Below, piece by piece: positions 1-10,000 of a DNA stretch of 64,000 nt (position 1 is the first letter of the stretch; each line of letters begins with the position of its first letter). The position numbers and the translations under genes are program-made. The stretch covers positions 62,001 to 126,000 of the forward strand of contig NZ_BJEN01000004.1 of assembly GCF_008326345.1 (NCBI RefSeq), given 5' to 3'. This stretch comes from Cutibacterium modestum. Lineage in GTDB: Bacteria > Actinomycetota > Actinomycetes > Propionibacteriales > Propionibacteriaceae. The notes below the pieces were generated by a model, which did not search any database, was not told the DNA's origin, and saw only the letters and a program-made list of their open reading frames with translations.

Positions 1-74
1 GTGACGCGCGGACGAGTTCAGCCCGCTCTGACGCACCGTGTCACCACGGGTGTGACGTCGACGGTCAATCCATG

Positions 75-80
75 TATGCT
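75..80 (+). promoter_or_regulatory. candidate -10 box for the tRNA-Gly gene
   Basis: TATGCT lies 22 bases before the mature tRNA. A weak -35 candidate, TGTGAC, sits at 51-56 with an 18-base spacer. This is pattern matching only. Confidence 0.35.
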
Positions 81-102
81 GTCGAAGTCCCCTCGGGGGT
101 GC

Positions 103-176
103 GCGGATGTAGCTCAATGGTAGAGCCCCAGTCTTCCAAACTGGCTACGCGGGTTCGATTCCCGTCATCCGCTCCA
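103..176 (+). tRNA. tRNA-Gly (anticodon TCC)
   Basis: A full cloverleaf can be folded. The acceptor stem GCGGATG (103-109) pairs with CATCCGC (166-172). The D arm is GCTC/GAGC, the anticodon stem CCAGT/ACTGG carries the loop CTTCCAA, and the T arm holds TTCGATT. Position 173 is the discriminator T and CCA is encoded at 174-176. Anticodon TCC reads GGA and GGG glycine codons. Confidence 0.97.
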
Positions 177-344
177 TGGTGGCATTGCCTGTGACAATTC
201 CTTTGTTTTGGTCGCAAAAGTCGCACAACAGTGTGAGATTTCTCCCCCATCTCGTAGGGGGCATTGTCATCTCGACACGTACGATTCAATGAACGGATAC
301 GCTAACGGAGAATTCCTGAGGGGCGCTTCGAAAGGGTGTTTGCG

Positions 345-860
345 GTGAGGTCGTATGAATCCGGCGATGAGCTGGCTGCAGAGATTGCCAAGCGTGGCGA
401 TCTTTTTATAGGCGAGTTTGCAGACGTCCCCGACGACGGCTGGGACCGACTGGTTGACGGCGTTGATCGTACACCCAGGCAGATGATCGCCTATCAGCTT
501 GGCTGGATGGAGCTACTGCTTGGCTGGGAACGTGACGAGCGAGCCGGCGAGGAGGTGGTGACTCCCGCTCCGGGGTATAAGTGGAATCAGTTAGGCGATT
601 TGTGTCAGGCGTTTTATCGGCGTTGGGAGACGCCCCTCGCTGAAGTGTTGACGGATCGATTCAAGATTTCGCTTGACGAGGTAGTCCACCTGGTTAAGGG
701 TCTCACTGAAGAAGACTTGTTTGAGCCGGGGCAGCGGGCCTGGGCGTCATCGACACCATCGGCGTGGCCAGTGTGGAAGTGGGTGCATATCAACACGGTC
801 GCACCGTTTACGACGTTTCGCACCAAAATCAGGAAGTGGAAGAAACAGGCTGGGTGTTAG
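345..860 (+). CDS. ClbS/DfsB family four-helix protein
   Basis: This protein of about 171 residues has the ClbS/DfsB (DinB-like four-helix bundle) pattern. A helix with RQMIAYQLGWMELLLGW is followed by PAPGYKWNQL and a C-terminal tryptophan-rich stretch (WPVWKWVHINT). ClbS itself is a cyclopropane hydrolase that protects cells from colibactin, while most relatives have no known function, so no activity is claimed here. I prefer the GTG at 345 because AAAGGG at 332-337 lies a normal distance upstream. The GTG at 336 would add three residues. The gene stands alone between tRNA-Gly and the trigger factor region. Confidence 0.75.
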   Translation: MRSYESGDELAAEIAKRGDLFIGEFADVPDDGWDRLVDGVDRTPRQMIAYQLGWMELLLGWERDERAGEEVVTPAPGYKWNQLGDLCQAFYRRWETPLAEVLTDRFKISLDEVVHLVKGLTEEDLFEPGQRAWASSTPSAWPVWKWVHINTVAPFTTFRTKIRKWKKQAGC

Positions 861-1201
861 GACATGGGTCTCGCCTTCATGCGCTTCCAAAGGTGAATCA
901 CCTCATTACCGTCTGAAGTCCAGTCACTTTGACCGAGTACTCACCGTCACATTGACTGGACTTCAGAAGATTTTGGCCTTGGACCCGCTTCGACCCCGCC
1001 TCAATTCTTGGGCCCATAGGGGTAGCCCGCTGAAAAGTTCACAGCAACACCGAAACCATTGGCCGAGATCGTGGGCTTGGGCGGGTATCGGTGCCCTGCG
1101 GAAATCTTCAGCTGGCTCGGCGGCTACCACGTCGCTAGAATCAGATGGAATGTGTGTTCCCTCAATGGGGACGACAGAATCGGAACCACAGGAGAGACTT
1201 C
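861..1201. other. intergenic region, dfsB-like gene to tig
   Basis: No convincing gene is seen in these 341 bases. They hold a long perfect inverted repeat at 912-967 (listed separately). TAGAAT at 1137-1142 is a possible -10 box for tig, but no good -35 accompanies it. Confidence 0.5.
912..967. repeat. 15-bp perfect inverted repeat, possible terminator
   Basis: Arms TCTGAAGTCCAGTCA (912-926) and TGACTGGACTTCAGA (953-967) are exact reverse complements around a 26-base spacer. The sequence AGATTTTGG follows. It may terminate the upstream gene, although the loop is long and the T-run is short. It could also be a regulatory dyad or a relic of a small mobile element. Confidence 0.6.
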
Positions 1202-2647
1202 GTGCCCAGCACCCTTGAGAAGCTCAGCACCCACCGTGTGAAGCTCACGATCGAGATGCCCTTCGACGAACTGAAGCCCAGCCTTGACAAGGCTTACAAG
1301 GACATCGCCGCCCAGGTGAACGTTCCCGGCTTCCGCAAAGGGAAGGTGCCCGCTCCGATCATCGATCAGCGTTTCGGCCGCGGAGTCGTTCTTCAGGAGG
1401 CCATTAACGACGCCCTCCCGGCTGCCTACGGCAAGGCTGTCGAGGAGAATACGGTCGTTCCGCTGGGCCAGCCCGAGATTGAGGTGACCAGGCTGGAGGA
1501 TGGCGAGGTCGTCGAGTTTACTGCTGAGGTGGACGTCCGTCCTGACTTTGATCTGCCCGACGTCGCCGCCATTTCCGTCGAGGTGCCAGCCGTTGAGGTG
1601 CCCGACGAGGACGTTGACGAGCGCATCGAAACTCTACGCCAGCGTTTCGCGACCAACACGGAGGTCGAGCGTGCTGCCGCCAAGGATGACCTCGTCACCA
1701 TTGACCTTATTGGGACCCGCGACGGCGAGACCCTCGAAGAGGCCACCGCTTCCGACGTCACCTACAAGGTTGGCTCCGAAGGCATGTTGGAAGGCCTTGA
1801 TGAGGCCGTTACCGGACTTAAGGCTGGCGAGTCCGCCGAGTTCCACTCCACCCTCGTCGGTGGCCCGCTGCGCGGTCAGGATGCCGACGTCAAGGTCACC
1901 GTCACCAAGGTCTGCGAGCAGGAGCTCCCAGCCGTTGACGACGACTTCGCCCAATTGGTCAGTCAGTTCGACACCGTTGATGAGATGCGTGCTGACTTGC
2001 GCACCGCTCTGGAGAACATGGCTCGCCTCGACCAGGCTGCGGACGCCCGTGACAAGGTGCTTGAGGAGGTCATCTCCAAGATCGACATTGAGCTGCCGGC
2101 TAACCTCATTGACTCTGAGCTCGAGGCCCGCCGTCAGCAGGTCAACCAGCAGTTGACTGAGGCCGGTATGACCGTCGAGGAGTACCTCGAGGACTCCGAG
2201 GAGGAGGTGGATAACGCCGACGATTTCTGGGCCGAGATCGAGAAGCGTTCCCTGGACGCCCTCAAAGCCCAGATCGTCCTCGACAAGATGGCCGATGACG
2301 ACGAGATCGGTGTTGAGCAGAACGAGTTGACCGAGTTGTTGTTCCGCAAGGCTCAACAGAACGGTACCTCCCCCGAGGAGGAGGCTCAGCACATGATGCA
2401 GCACAACCACCTGCCCGATTGGATGCAGGAAATCCGTCGCGGAAAGGCCTTGGCCTCCATGGTGGGTGCTGCCACCGTCACCGATTCGAAGGGCAATGCC
2501 CTCGAGCTCGACCGCATCCAGCCTGACGGCACCATCGCCGACGAGCCGGCTGAGGAGGACGCCCCTGGTGAGGACTCCGCGGAGAAGGTTGATGACAAGG
2601 CCGCTGCCACGAAGAAGGCCCCTACCAAGGACGATAAGTCCGAGTGA
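1202..2647 (+). CDS. tig: trigger factor
   Basis: Trigger factor is the ribosome-bound chaperone and peptidyl-prolyl isomerase that meets nascent chains. The N-terminal ribosome-binding signature is clear (GFRKGKVPAPII, near residues 43-54). The FKBP-like domain follows (KDDLVTIDLIGTRDGE onward), then the long helical C-terminal domain and an acidic, lysine/alanine-rich tail of about 50 residues. At 481 residues it has the usual actinobacterial length. The start is the GTG at 1202, preceded by GGAGAG. A longer reading from 1145 would add 19 residues unlike trigger factors. Confidence 0.96.
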   Translation: MPSTLEKLSTHRVKLTIEMPFDELKPSLDKAYKDIAAQVNVPGFRKGKVPAPIIDQRFGRGVVLQEAINDALPAAYGKAVEENTVVPLGQPEIEVTRLEDGEVVEFTAEVDVRPDFDLPDVAAISVEVPAVEVPDEDVDERIETLRQRFATNTEVERAAAKDDLVTIDLIGTRDGETLEEATASDVTYKVGSEGMLEGLDEAVTGLKAGESAEFHSTLVGGPLRGQDADVKVTVTKVCEQELPAVDDDFAQLVSQFDTVDEMRADLRTALENMARLDQAADARDKVLEEVISKIDIELPANLIDSELEARRQQVNQQLTEAGMTVEEYLEDSEEEVDNADDFWAEIEKRSLDALKAQIVLDKMADDDEIGVEQNELTELLFRKAQQNGTSPEEEAQHMMQHNHLPDWMQEIRRGKALASMVGAATVTDSKGNALELDRIQPDGTIADEPAEEDAPGEDSAEKVDDKAAATKKAPTKDDKSE

Positions 2648-2752
2648 TGATCAGGGACCACGTGTCCCGTAGGATCGACGTGATCCGTTGATGGCCGGCG
2701 TCGTTCGGGTTTCCGCACGGCGCCGGTTCCACGTCAATCCCGAGGAAGTTCG

Positions 2753-4045
2753 ATGATCAAACGCCCCACACGACCTCGACGTCGGATCTCTGTAGCCCCC
2801 GCCACTCGTCAGTTGCGCAACGTGCGTCAAATGGTGGCTGACGACATCGCGGTGGCCCGTGCGGTCGAGCGTGGCGAATTAGAGGCCGAGGATCGGTCCA
2901 CCCACGGCGCAACGAGCGCGGAGAAAGTGGCCGAGTCCGGGCTTCAGCCTCAGCCGAGCGACCAAGAAAAGGTTGAGGCAGCCACCAACAAACACGGCTT
3001 GCCCAAGCTCACCATTGTTCTGCTGACCGTGGCGGCAGCGTGGTTGGGGCTGAGCTTCCTGCATGAGTTATCGAGTGTCATCGCGCCGTTGTTTTTCGGT
3101 TTGAACCTCCTTATTACGGCGTATCCGATTCACACCTGGCTCGTGAAGCATAAGTGCCCGCGGTGGATCTCTGCCACCGCGGCCGGCACCACCGTCATTG
3201 TTGTGCTTGCGGCTGGTGTCGCCGGCATGGTGTGGTCGGTGGCAGCCATGATTAACCAGTTACAGAGCTACATCCCGCAGATGGAGAAAATTTATACGCA
3301 ACTGCTGCACTGGTCGACTCAACTCGGGTATTCGCAGGAAGTCATCACCGATAAGCTCAAAAAGATCGATCCCCAGCAAGTGATGTCGGTCATAACATCA
3401 GTGGCGTCGGACACGACCAGCATCGTGACGATGATTATCGTCATCCTCACTGGCATGATCTTTATGGTCATGGATACCCCGCAGATGCATGATCGGCTGC
3501 GAATGGCTGGAAACCGCAAGCCAGACGTTGTCTTGGCCTTGGAATCCTTTTCCAGCGGTATTCGTAAGTACTGGCTGGTGACGACGGTATTCGGCCTTAT
3601 CGTCGCTCTCTTTGACTGGGCGGCCTTGCTCATTATCGGCGTTCCACTTGCCGGGGTGTGGGCACTGTTTAGCTTCTTAACGAACTACATTCCGAATATT
3701 GGCTTCATCGTCGGTGTTATCCCGCCAGCCTTGCTGGCCCTCTTCAAAGACGGATGGGTGGCGGCAGTGGCTGTCGTCGTCTCGTACTCGGCGCTGAACT
3801 TCGTCATCCAGTCGATCATCCAGCCAAAGTTTGCTGGTGACGCCGTCGGTCTGACACCGACGATGTCCTTTGTTTCTTTACTTTTGTGGGGCTGGGTTTT
3901 TGGGGCGTTGGGAACTCTTATCGCTCTGCCGTGTTCCCTGCTCGTCAAGGCCACCCTTATTGACCATGACCCTGGTGCTCGATGGGTCAATGCGCTGATC
4001 TCTTCTCGGCCCACAGAAGGGCTCGAGGATGACCCTGATGAGTAG
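2753..4045 (+). CDS. AI-2E family transporter-like membrane protein
   Basis: This is a 430-residue polytopic membrane protein of the AI-2E/PerM family. Its first 80 or so residues are cytoplasmic and very basic (KRPTRPRRRISVAP), followed by about eight hydrophobic segments. The family's conserved C-terminal part is present (NYIPNIGFIVGVIPP, then VGLTPTMSFVSLLLWGWVFG). Known members export autoinducer-2 or act as Na+(Li+)/H+ antiporters, and the substrate here cannot be told. The ATG follows GAGGAAG. The gene sits between tig and clpP1. Confidence 0.85.
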   Translation: MIKRPTRPRRRISVAPATRQLRNVRQMVADDIAVARAVERGELEAEDRSTHGATSAEKVAESGLQPQPSDQEKVEAATNKHGLPKLTIVLLTVAAAWLGLSFLHELSSVIAPLFFGLNLLITAYPIHTWLVKHKCPRWISATAAGTTVIVVLAAGVAGMVWSVAAMINQLQSYIPQMEKIYTQLLHWSTQLGYSQEVITDKLKKIDPQQVMSVITSVASDTTSIVTMIIVILTGMIFMVMDTPQMHDRLRMAGNRKPDVVLALESFSSGIRKYWLVTTVFGLIVALFDWAALLIIGVPLAGVWALFSFLTNYIPNIGFIVGVIPPALLALFKDGWVAAVAVVVSYSALNFVIQSIIQPKFAGDAVGLTPTMSFVSLLLWGWVFGALGTLIALPCSLLVKATLIDHDPGARWVNALISSRPTEGLEDDPDE

Positions 4046-4062
4046 CATGCTGACCGTGTTCG

Positions 4063-4080
4063 GGAGCGCTGACCGCGAAA
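4063..4080 (+). promoter_or_regulatory. candidate ClgR operator before clpP1
   Basis: CGCTGACCGCGAA (4067-4079) fits the actinobacterial ClgR pattern CGCYNANRGCGWW with one mismatch, about 40 bases before the clpP1 start. ClgR activates clp genes in Corynebacterium and Streptomyces. The consensus is recalled, not searched. Confidence 0.45.
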
Positions 4081-4120
4081 GGCGCTGGAACTGTCGTGAC
4101 CGCACGGTAAATTCAGAATC

Positions 4121-4759
4121 GTGAATCATCATATTTCGATCACTTCCCAGGGCATGCCCGCCATGGCCGGCCCCGAGACCGGCGGTGCCGGGATGACCGA
4201 CAACGTCTACCAGTCGCTGTTGCGCAACCGCATCGTCTTCCTCGGCTCCGAGGTTAAGGACGAGAACGCGAATGCGCTGTGCGCCCAGATGTTGCTGCTC
4301 AACGCTGAAGATCCCGAGGCCGATATTTACCTCTACGTCAACTCCCCGGGCGGCTCGGTCACTGGGGGGATGGCGATCTACGACACTATGCAGTGGATCT
4401 CCAATGATGTCGCCACGGTGACGATGGGCATGGCAGCTTCCATGGGCCAGTTCTTGCTGACTGCTGGTACTCCTGGCAAGAGGTACGCCTTGCCGCACGC
4501 CAAGATCCTCATGCACCAGCCGCTCGGTGGCGTTGGCGGCACTGCTACCGAGATCGCCATTAACGCTAAGATGCTTAAAGACACCAAGCGCGAGCTGTCC
4601 CAGCTCAACGCCGACCACTCTGGCCACACCCTTGAGCAGATCCTCGAGGATTCCGACCGGGACCACTGGTTCACCGCTCAGGAAGCCCTCGACTACGGGC
4701 TCATTGATTACGTCTACAGCAATGCGTCGCAGCTTCGCGGTGACGCTCCCAATCAGTGA
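4121..4759 (+). CDS. clpP1: ATP-dependent Clp protease proteolytic subunit 1
   Basis: This is a ClpP serine peptidase subunit of 212 residues from the GTG at 4121. The catalytic serine is Ser107 in [11 protein letters not shown], the histidine lies in [10 protein letters not shown], and the aspartate is in the [11 protein letters not shown] region. Actinobacteria carry two ClpP paralogs that assemble as a mixed two-ring tetradecamer docking with ClpX or ClpC. The first 20-25 residues may be a propeptide, or translation may begin at the ATG at 4154 or 4193. clpP2 starts 7 bases after the stop, so the two are very likely co-transcribed. Confidence 0.95.
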   Translation: MNHHISITSQGMPAMAGPETGGAGMTDNVYQSLLRNRIVFLGSEVKDENANALCAQMLLLNAEDPEADIYLYVNSPGGSVTGGMAIYDTMQWISNDVATVTMGMAASMGQFLLTAGTPGKRYALPHAKILMHQPLGGVGGTATEIAINAKMLKDTKRELSQLNADHSGHTLEQILEDSDRDHWFTAQEALDYGLIDYVYSNASQLRGDAPNQ

Positions 4760-4766
4760 GGTGACC

Positions 4767-5456
4767 ATGGGATTCAACGCCTTTGATAGGAATTGGTTGG
4801 CTGCTTTGAACGCTGAGCAGGCCGAACAGGCTGCTCCTGGTGGGCTAGCCCCGGCAGGTCCGCGCGGCGACTACTACATCCCGCAGTGGGAGGAACGCAC
4901 CTCGTACGGTGTACGCCGCGTCGACCCGTACACCAAGTTGTTCGAGGATCGCATCATCTTCTTGGGCACCCCGGTGACTGATGACATCGCCAACGCCGTG
5001 ATGGCTCAGCTGTTGTGCTTGCAGTCGATGGATGCCGATCGTCAGATCAGCATGTATATCAATTCGCCAGGCGGCTCGTTCACCGCTATGACAGCGATCT
5101 ACGACACCATGAACTATGTGCGTCCTAATGTCCAGACAATCTGTCTGGGCATGGCGGCATCGGCTGCGGCCGTGCTGCTGGCCGCCGGCGCGAAGGGACA
5201 GCGGTTGTCCTTGCCGAACTCGACCGTGCTCATCCATCAGCCAGCCATGGGCCAGGCCACGTATGGTCAGGCCACCGATATTGAGATCCTGGACGACGAG
5301 ATTCAGCGCATCCGCAAGCTCATGGAGAACATGCTTGCTACGGCAACTGGCCAGAGCGTCGAGCAGATTTCCAAGGACATTGATCGCGACAAATACCTCA
5401 CTGCGCAGGGGGCGAAGGAGTACGGCCTTATTGACGATATCTTGACCTCGTTGTGA
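4767..5456 (+). CDS. clpP2: ATP-dependent Clp protease proteolytic subunit 2
   Basis: This second ClpP paralog has 229 residues. The catalytic serine is Ser132 in MGMAASAAAVLL, the histidine is in TVLIHQPAMG, and the aspartate is in ISKDIDRDKYL. The ATG at 4767 follows GAGGTGACC and lies 7 bases after the clpP1 stop. An open frame runs upstream through clpP1 in another frame but is not meaningful. The N-terminal extension of about 45 residues ahead of the core (YTKLFEDRIIFLG) may be processed. It is expected to pair with ClpP1 and the ClpX encoded downstream. Confidence 0.95.
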   Translation: MGFNAFDRNWLAALNAEQAEQAAPGGLAPAGPRGDYYIPQWEERTSYGVRRVDPYTKLFEDRIIFLGTPVTDDIANAVMAQLLCLQSMDADRQISMYINSPGGSFTAMTAIYDTMNYVRPNVQTICLGMAASAAAVLLAAGAKGQRLSLPNSTVLIHQPAMGQATYGQATDIEILDDEIQRIRKLMENMLATATGQSVEQISKDIDRDKYLTAQGAKEYGLIDDILTSL

Positions 5457-5479
5457 GGATTCGACGAGGTCGTTGTCCG

Positions 5480-5538
5480 GTGACCCTCGAGGGTCACTGC
5501 AGGGTTGGTTGTCGTCACCGGACACCGGTGACGACAAC
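5480..5538. promoter_or_regulatory. two palindromes between clpP2 and clpX
   Basis: GTGACCCTCGAGGGTCAC (5480-5497) is an 18-base perfect palindrome. It is followed by GTTGTCGTCACCG (5508-5520) and its exact complement at 5526-5538 around a 5-base loop. There is no T-run, so this may be a processing or attenuation structure or an operator rather than a simple terminator. Confidence 0.55.
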
Positions 5539-5648
5539 ACCTGAAATGGATACCGTCCACGGCTAGGGTAGACAGTGCACACCTCAGGAGGGTGATCGTC
5601 CCGGAGAAGACGGATTAACACGAGCCTGCCGAGTAGGAGGGAAGCTGG

Positions 5649-6941
5649 ATGGCGCGAATTGGTGAGAGCGGAGACCTGTTCAAGTGTTCTTTCTGCGGTA
5701 AGAGTCAGAAGCAGGTCAAAAAGCTCATCGCTGGCCCCGGGGTTTACATCTGCGACGAATGCATTGACCTATGCAATGAGATCATCGAGGAGGAGTTTTC
5801 GTCCGCCGAAGAGGTCGGTGGTGTCGAGGACCTTCCCCGCCCGCGCGAGTTGTGCGACTTTCTTGATGCTTGGGTGATCGGCCAGGAGGAGGCCAAGCGA
5901 ACCCTCTCGGTGGCGGTCTACAACCATTACAAGCGCATCCAGTCCGCGGTCGACGTGCCGCACGCCCGTCGCGCCGAGGACGACGGGGTGGAGCTCGGTA
6001 AGTCGAATATCCTCCTGCTCGGGCCGACCGGTTGCGGTAAGACCTACCTAGCCCAGACGATGGCTCGTCAGCTCAACGTTCCCTTCGCAATGGCTGACGC
6101 CACTGCGCTGACCGAGGCAGGCTACGTCGGCGAGGACGTCGAGAACATCCTGCTCAAGCTGCTGCAAGCAGCTGACTTCGACGTCAAGCGGGCTGAGCGG
6201 GGAATTGTCTACATTGACGAGATTGACAAGGTGGCTCGCAAGTCGGAGAACCCGTCAATCACCCGCGACGTCTCGGGTGAGGGCGTCCAGCAAGCCCTGC
6301 TAAAAATCCTTGAGGGGACGGTAGCCTCAGTGCCTCCCCAGGGGGGACGCAAACACCCCCAACAGGACTTCATCCAAATCGATACCACCAACATCCTGTT
6401 CATCGTGGGCGGTTCCTTCGCCGGCCTCGAGGACATCATCACTAAGCGGATCGGCACCCGTCCGCTGGGATTCAATAATGATCCCGGTATGCGCAAGGTC
6501 GTTGAGGGTCCCGAGGCTTTCAGCCTGGTGTGTCCAGAGGACCTTCACCAGTTTGGACTTATTCCAGAGTTCATCGGACGCCTGCCGATGGTTACGGCTG
6601 TGCATCCGCTCGACCGCAAGGCCCTGGTCCGCATTTTGACCGAGCCTCGCAATGCCTTGACTCGTCAGTTTGAGAAGCTTTTCGAGCTGGACGGGGTGGA
6701 ATTGACCTTTAGCGATGGGGCCTTGAGCGCGATCGCCGATAAGGCGGTTGCGCAGGGGACCGGTGCCCGCGGGTTGCGGGCCATCATTGAGGAGACCCTC
6801 ATGGACGTCATGTTTGATGTTCCCTCCCGCGAAGACGTTGCGCGTGTCGTGGTGACCCGTGAGGCCATCACCGGAGAAGGCAAGTGCGAGTACCACCCTT
6901 CGCCGAGCTTGATCCACGGGCGGGGGAGGCTGTCGGCCTGA
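5649..6941 (+). CDS. clpX: Clp protease ATP-binding subunit ClpX
   Basis: ClpX is the AAA+ unfoldase that feeds tagged substrates to ClpP. The N-terminal C4 zinc finger is visible (CSFCGKS near residue 13 and CDECIDLC near 36). The Walker A GPTGCGKT, Walker [10 protein letters not shown] and the pore/sensor region RPLGFN follow, with a helical C-terminal domain ([13 protein letters not shown]). Its 430 residues are typical. The ATG follows TAGGAGGGAAG. The 192-base gap to clpP2 contains strong palindromes, so clpX may have its own promoter or an attenuated readthrough. Confidence 0.96.
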   Translation: MARIGESGDLFKCSFCGKSQKQVKKLIAGPGVYICDECIDLCNEIIEEEFSSAEEVGGVEDLPRPRELCDFLDAWVIGQEEAKRTLSVAVYNHYKRIQSAVDVPHARRAEDDGVELGKSNILLLGPTGCGKTYLAQTMARQLNVPFAMADATALTEAGYVGEDVENILLKLLQAADFDVKRAERGIVYIDEIDKVARKSENPSITRDVSGEGVQQALLKILEGTVASVPPQGGRKHPQQDFIQIDTTNILFIVGGSFAGLEDIITKRIGTRPLGFNNDPGMRKVVEGPEAFSLVCPEDLHQFGLIPEFIGRLPMVTAVHPLDRKALVRILTEPRNALTRQFEKLFELDGVELTFSDGALSAIADKAVAQGTGARGLRAIIEETLMDVMFDVPSREDVARVVVTREAITGEGKCEYHPSPSLIHGRGRLSA

Positions 6942-7018
6942 ACCCAGTGTTCGTCAGGAACTCGACGAGGATTCATCCCTTCGGTTGGTTGTCTGATCCG
7001 GGCAGTACCCTGACACCC

Positions 7019-10000
7019 ATGGCAACTGGATATCTGCGTTACCCCGATGTCCACGGTGACCTTGTGGTGTTCATCGCTGACGACGACGTGTGGTTGGTTC
7101 CCATCACCGGAGGACGGGCGAGTCGTCTTACCAACGATCATGTCATGGCCCGCAATCCTCGCTTCAGCCCTAATGGGGCCAAGATTGCATGGACCTCCTA
7201 CCTAGGCCAGCGGCCCGAAGTATTCGTCATCGATCTGGCTACCGGAGATCAGCGCCGACTCACATGGCTAGGGGCGGCGCGCAACCTCGTCGTCGGCTGG
7301 CAGGATGACGAGCACGTGGTGTTCACATCCCCGCACCAGAGCAACGACATTGGCCTGACATGGTTGTACACCGTCTCCCTCGACGGGAACGTCGAGCGTC
7401 TTGGATACGGGCCGGGGATGGATCTGGCCGTCAGCTCGGACGGAGCGGTTGCCGTTGTTACCCCGAATTCTGGCGACTGCTCGCGGTGGAAGAGGTATCG
7501 CGGTGGAACAGCGGCACAGATCTGGCTGCGGCCCGCTGGGGCCGATAACTTCCTGCGGCTGCTGCGTGATGGCAACGACGACTACGACGGCCGCTACGCC
7601 GCAGCCGGACGGTACGGAGTCGGGTGGATCGACGGTCGTCTCATTTTCAGCTCCGATATGAGCGATGGTGACTGCCCGCAGGCGCAGGCCCAGCTTTGGT
7701 CTGTGAACGGGCGGGGACACGATTTGTGCCAGCACACCCACCACGGTCCCAAGCAGGGCTACGTTCGTGACCCGCGTACCGACGGTGTGACGATTGTTTA
7801 CCATGCCCACGGCGCATTGTGGACGATGGCTGGTCTCGACGCCGAGCCGCAGCGCTTAGAGATTGATCTCGGTATTGGAGCCCCTCCGCGCGTGTCGCTG
7901 GACCCCACGGATCGTCTGGAAGCGGTCGTCTCGGACCACGGTGGCGACGGATCTTTGCTTGAGTGGCGAGGGGCTGCCTACTTCCTCACCCATCGCTCCG
8001 GCCCTGCGCGAGCCCTCTCGGCAGTTGACGGTGTTCGCATCCGTGAGCCGTGCGTTCTTGGCCAGACTGGCCAAGGCGTGTGGGCCAGTGACGTTGACGG
8101 CGAGGATTGTCTTGAGGTCGCCAACCTTGATGGCACTGGTGAGATTCGCCATGTCGCCCAGGGGCAGATCGGTCGCGTCCTACATGCCGCTCCCGCTCCC
8201 GACGGCAAAAAGGTTGCCCTCATCAGCCATGACGGCCGCATCCTGATTGTCACCATTGCCGACGGGACCACCCGTGAGGTGGGAAAATCTGTGGAAGGCG
8301 AGGCGACTGGACTGGCATGGTCCCCTGATTCCCGCTACTTAGTGTGGCGATCCCCGATGGCTACCGGCGAGGGCATGATCGGCCAGATCCGTTGCTGGGA
8401 TGAGCAGGGAGCGGGGGAGTCCGTTGCCCTGACCCGTGGCACCTTCGACGATTCCACCCCGGTCTTCACTGCCGATGGCAAGTATCTAGCGATGTTATCG
8501 GCGCGAACCTTTGACCCGAACTATGACGGCCAGACCTTCGACCTGTCCTTTGGCCACACACAGCGTCCGTGGCTCGTCCCGCTCAGTGCCACCGAGGCGT
8601 CCCCCTTCGGTCCATCGCCTCAGGGCTGGCGTATCAGCGAGGTGCAGGATGCCAAGGCCAAGGCCACGACTGAAGCCGCCGATGATGACGAGGATAGGGT
8701 TCCCGAGGTGGTGTGTCGCCTCACCGTCGATGGGTTCGAGGAGAGGATGGTGCCCTTCCCAGTGCCGTCGGGCTCTTACCGGGACCTCGCGGCTGTCAAG
8801 GACGGCTTGACCTGGATCGAGGTGGCCGACCGTGGCGGTGAGCTCGGAGCCACCCGGGCTGGGGTCAGTGGGGAGACACCCAGCGACGTACTGTGGCACT
8901 ACAACCTGTCAGCCCGTCATCTTGACAAACTGTGTGAACGCGTCGACACCTTCTCCGTTTCGGGTGACGGTGAACGTCTGGTGGTCCGTCACCGCGATGA
9001 TGTCGTTGTGGTGCCTGCCTCCCACAAGGTCGAGGAGGACGATCCGGCCTATATTCGGGTGGATCTGACGCGGTTGCGGCGGACCGTTGACCCACGGGCC
9101 GAGTGGCGTCAGATGTACGACGAGAATGGCCGGATTATGGCCACCCACTACTGGCGCGAGGATATGAACGGCGTCGACTGGGACGGTGTTCTCAAGCGTT
9201 ACCGCCCGCTGGTGGACTTGTGCCACGTCGTCGATGATCTGCACGACATCCTGTGGGAGACCGTCGCTGAGCTCAACACTTCGCATTCCTACGTGTCGAC
9301 TCCTGGAGCTGGCGGGGATTCGGATATGCGCGCAGGCTTGCTGGGTGCCGATGTCAGCAGCGAGGCTGGCGGGGCCAAGGTCGTCCGAGTGATCCCCGGG
9401 GAGTCCTCAGACCCACATGCTTGGTCCCCGCTGCGGGCGGCCGGGGTGGCGATCGGCGACGGTGATGTCATTATCGCGGTGGACGGCCGGAAGATCGGCG
9501 TTGACGGTGGCCTCGGAGAGCTCTTGGAGGGTTCGGCCGGGCGAGTCGTCGAGTTGACGGTGCGTCGTGGCGAGGAGGAACGGCGCGTCGCTGTCGTACC
9601 GATGGCGGATGAGGCGGCGTTGCGGTATCACGACTGGGTGGCCTCACGTCGCCGTTACGTCGAGGAGCGTTCCGATGGACGACTTGGCTATCTGCACGTG
9701 CCGGACATGGTCTCCGACGGGTGGGCCGAGTTGCACCGCCAGATCGGTGAGGCCACGCGTCACGAGGGGGTCATCGCTGACGTCCGGTTCAACCACGGCG
9801 GCCACACGTCCCAACTGGTCGTCGAGAGGTTGGCTCGCAAGGTCATCGGTTGGGATCGCAGTCGTTGGTACGCCACGGCGGTCACCTACCCACAAAATGC
9901 GGTGCGCGGACCGATCGTTATGGTCACCAACCAATGGGCCGGATCCGACGGCGACATCGTAGGGGCGGTTACCCAGGCCATGGGGTATGCCAAGGTCATC

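Noticed and set aside
1634-2410. Long open frame antisense to tig (258 codons)
   Set aside because: It is the mirror of a highly biased high-GC gene, and its leucine/valine-rich product has no family look.
2654-2668. Small GGGAC/GTCCC hairpin after tig as a terminator
   Set aside because: The stem is only 5 bp and no T-run follows.
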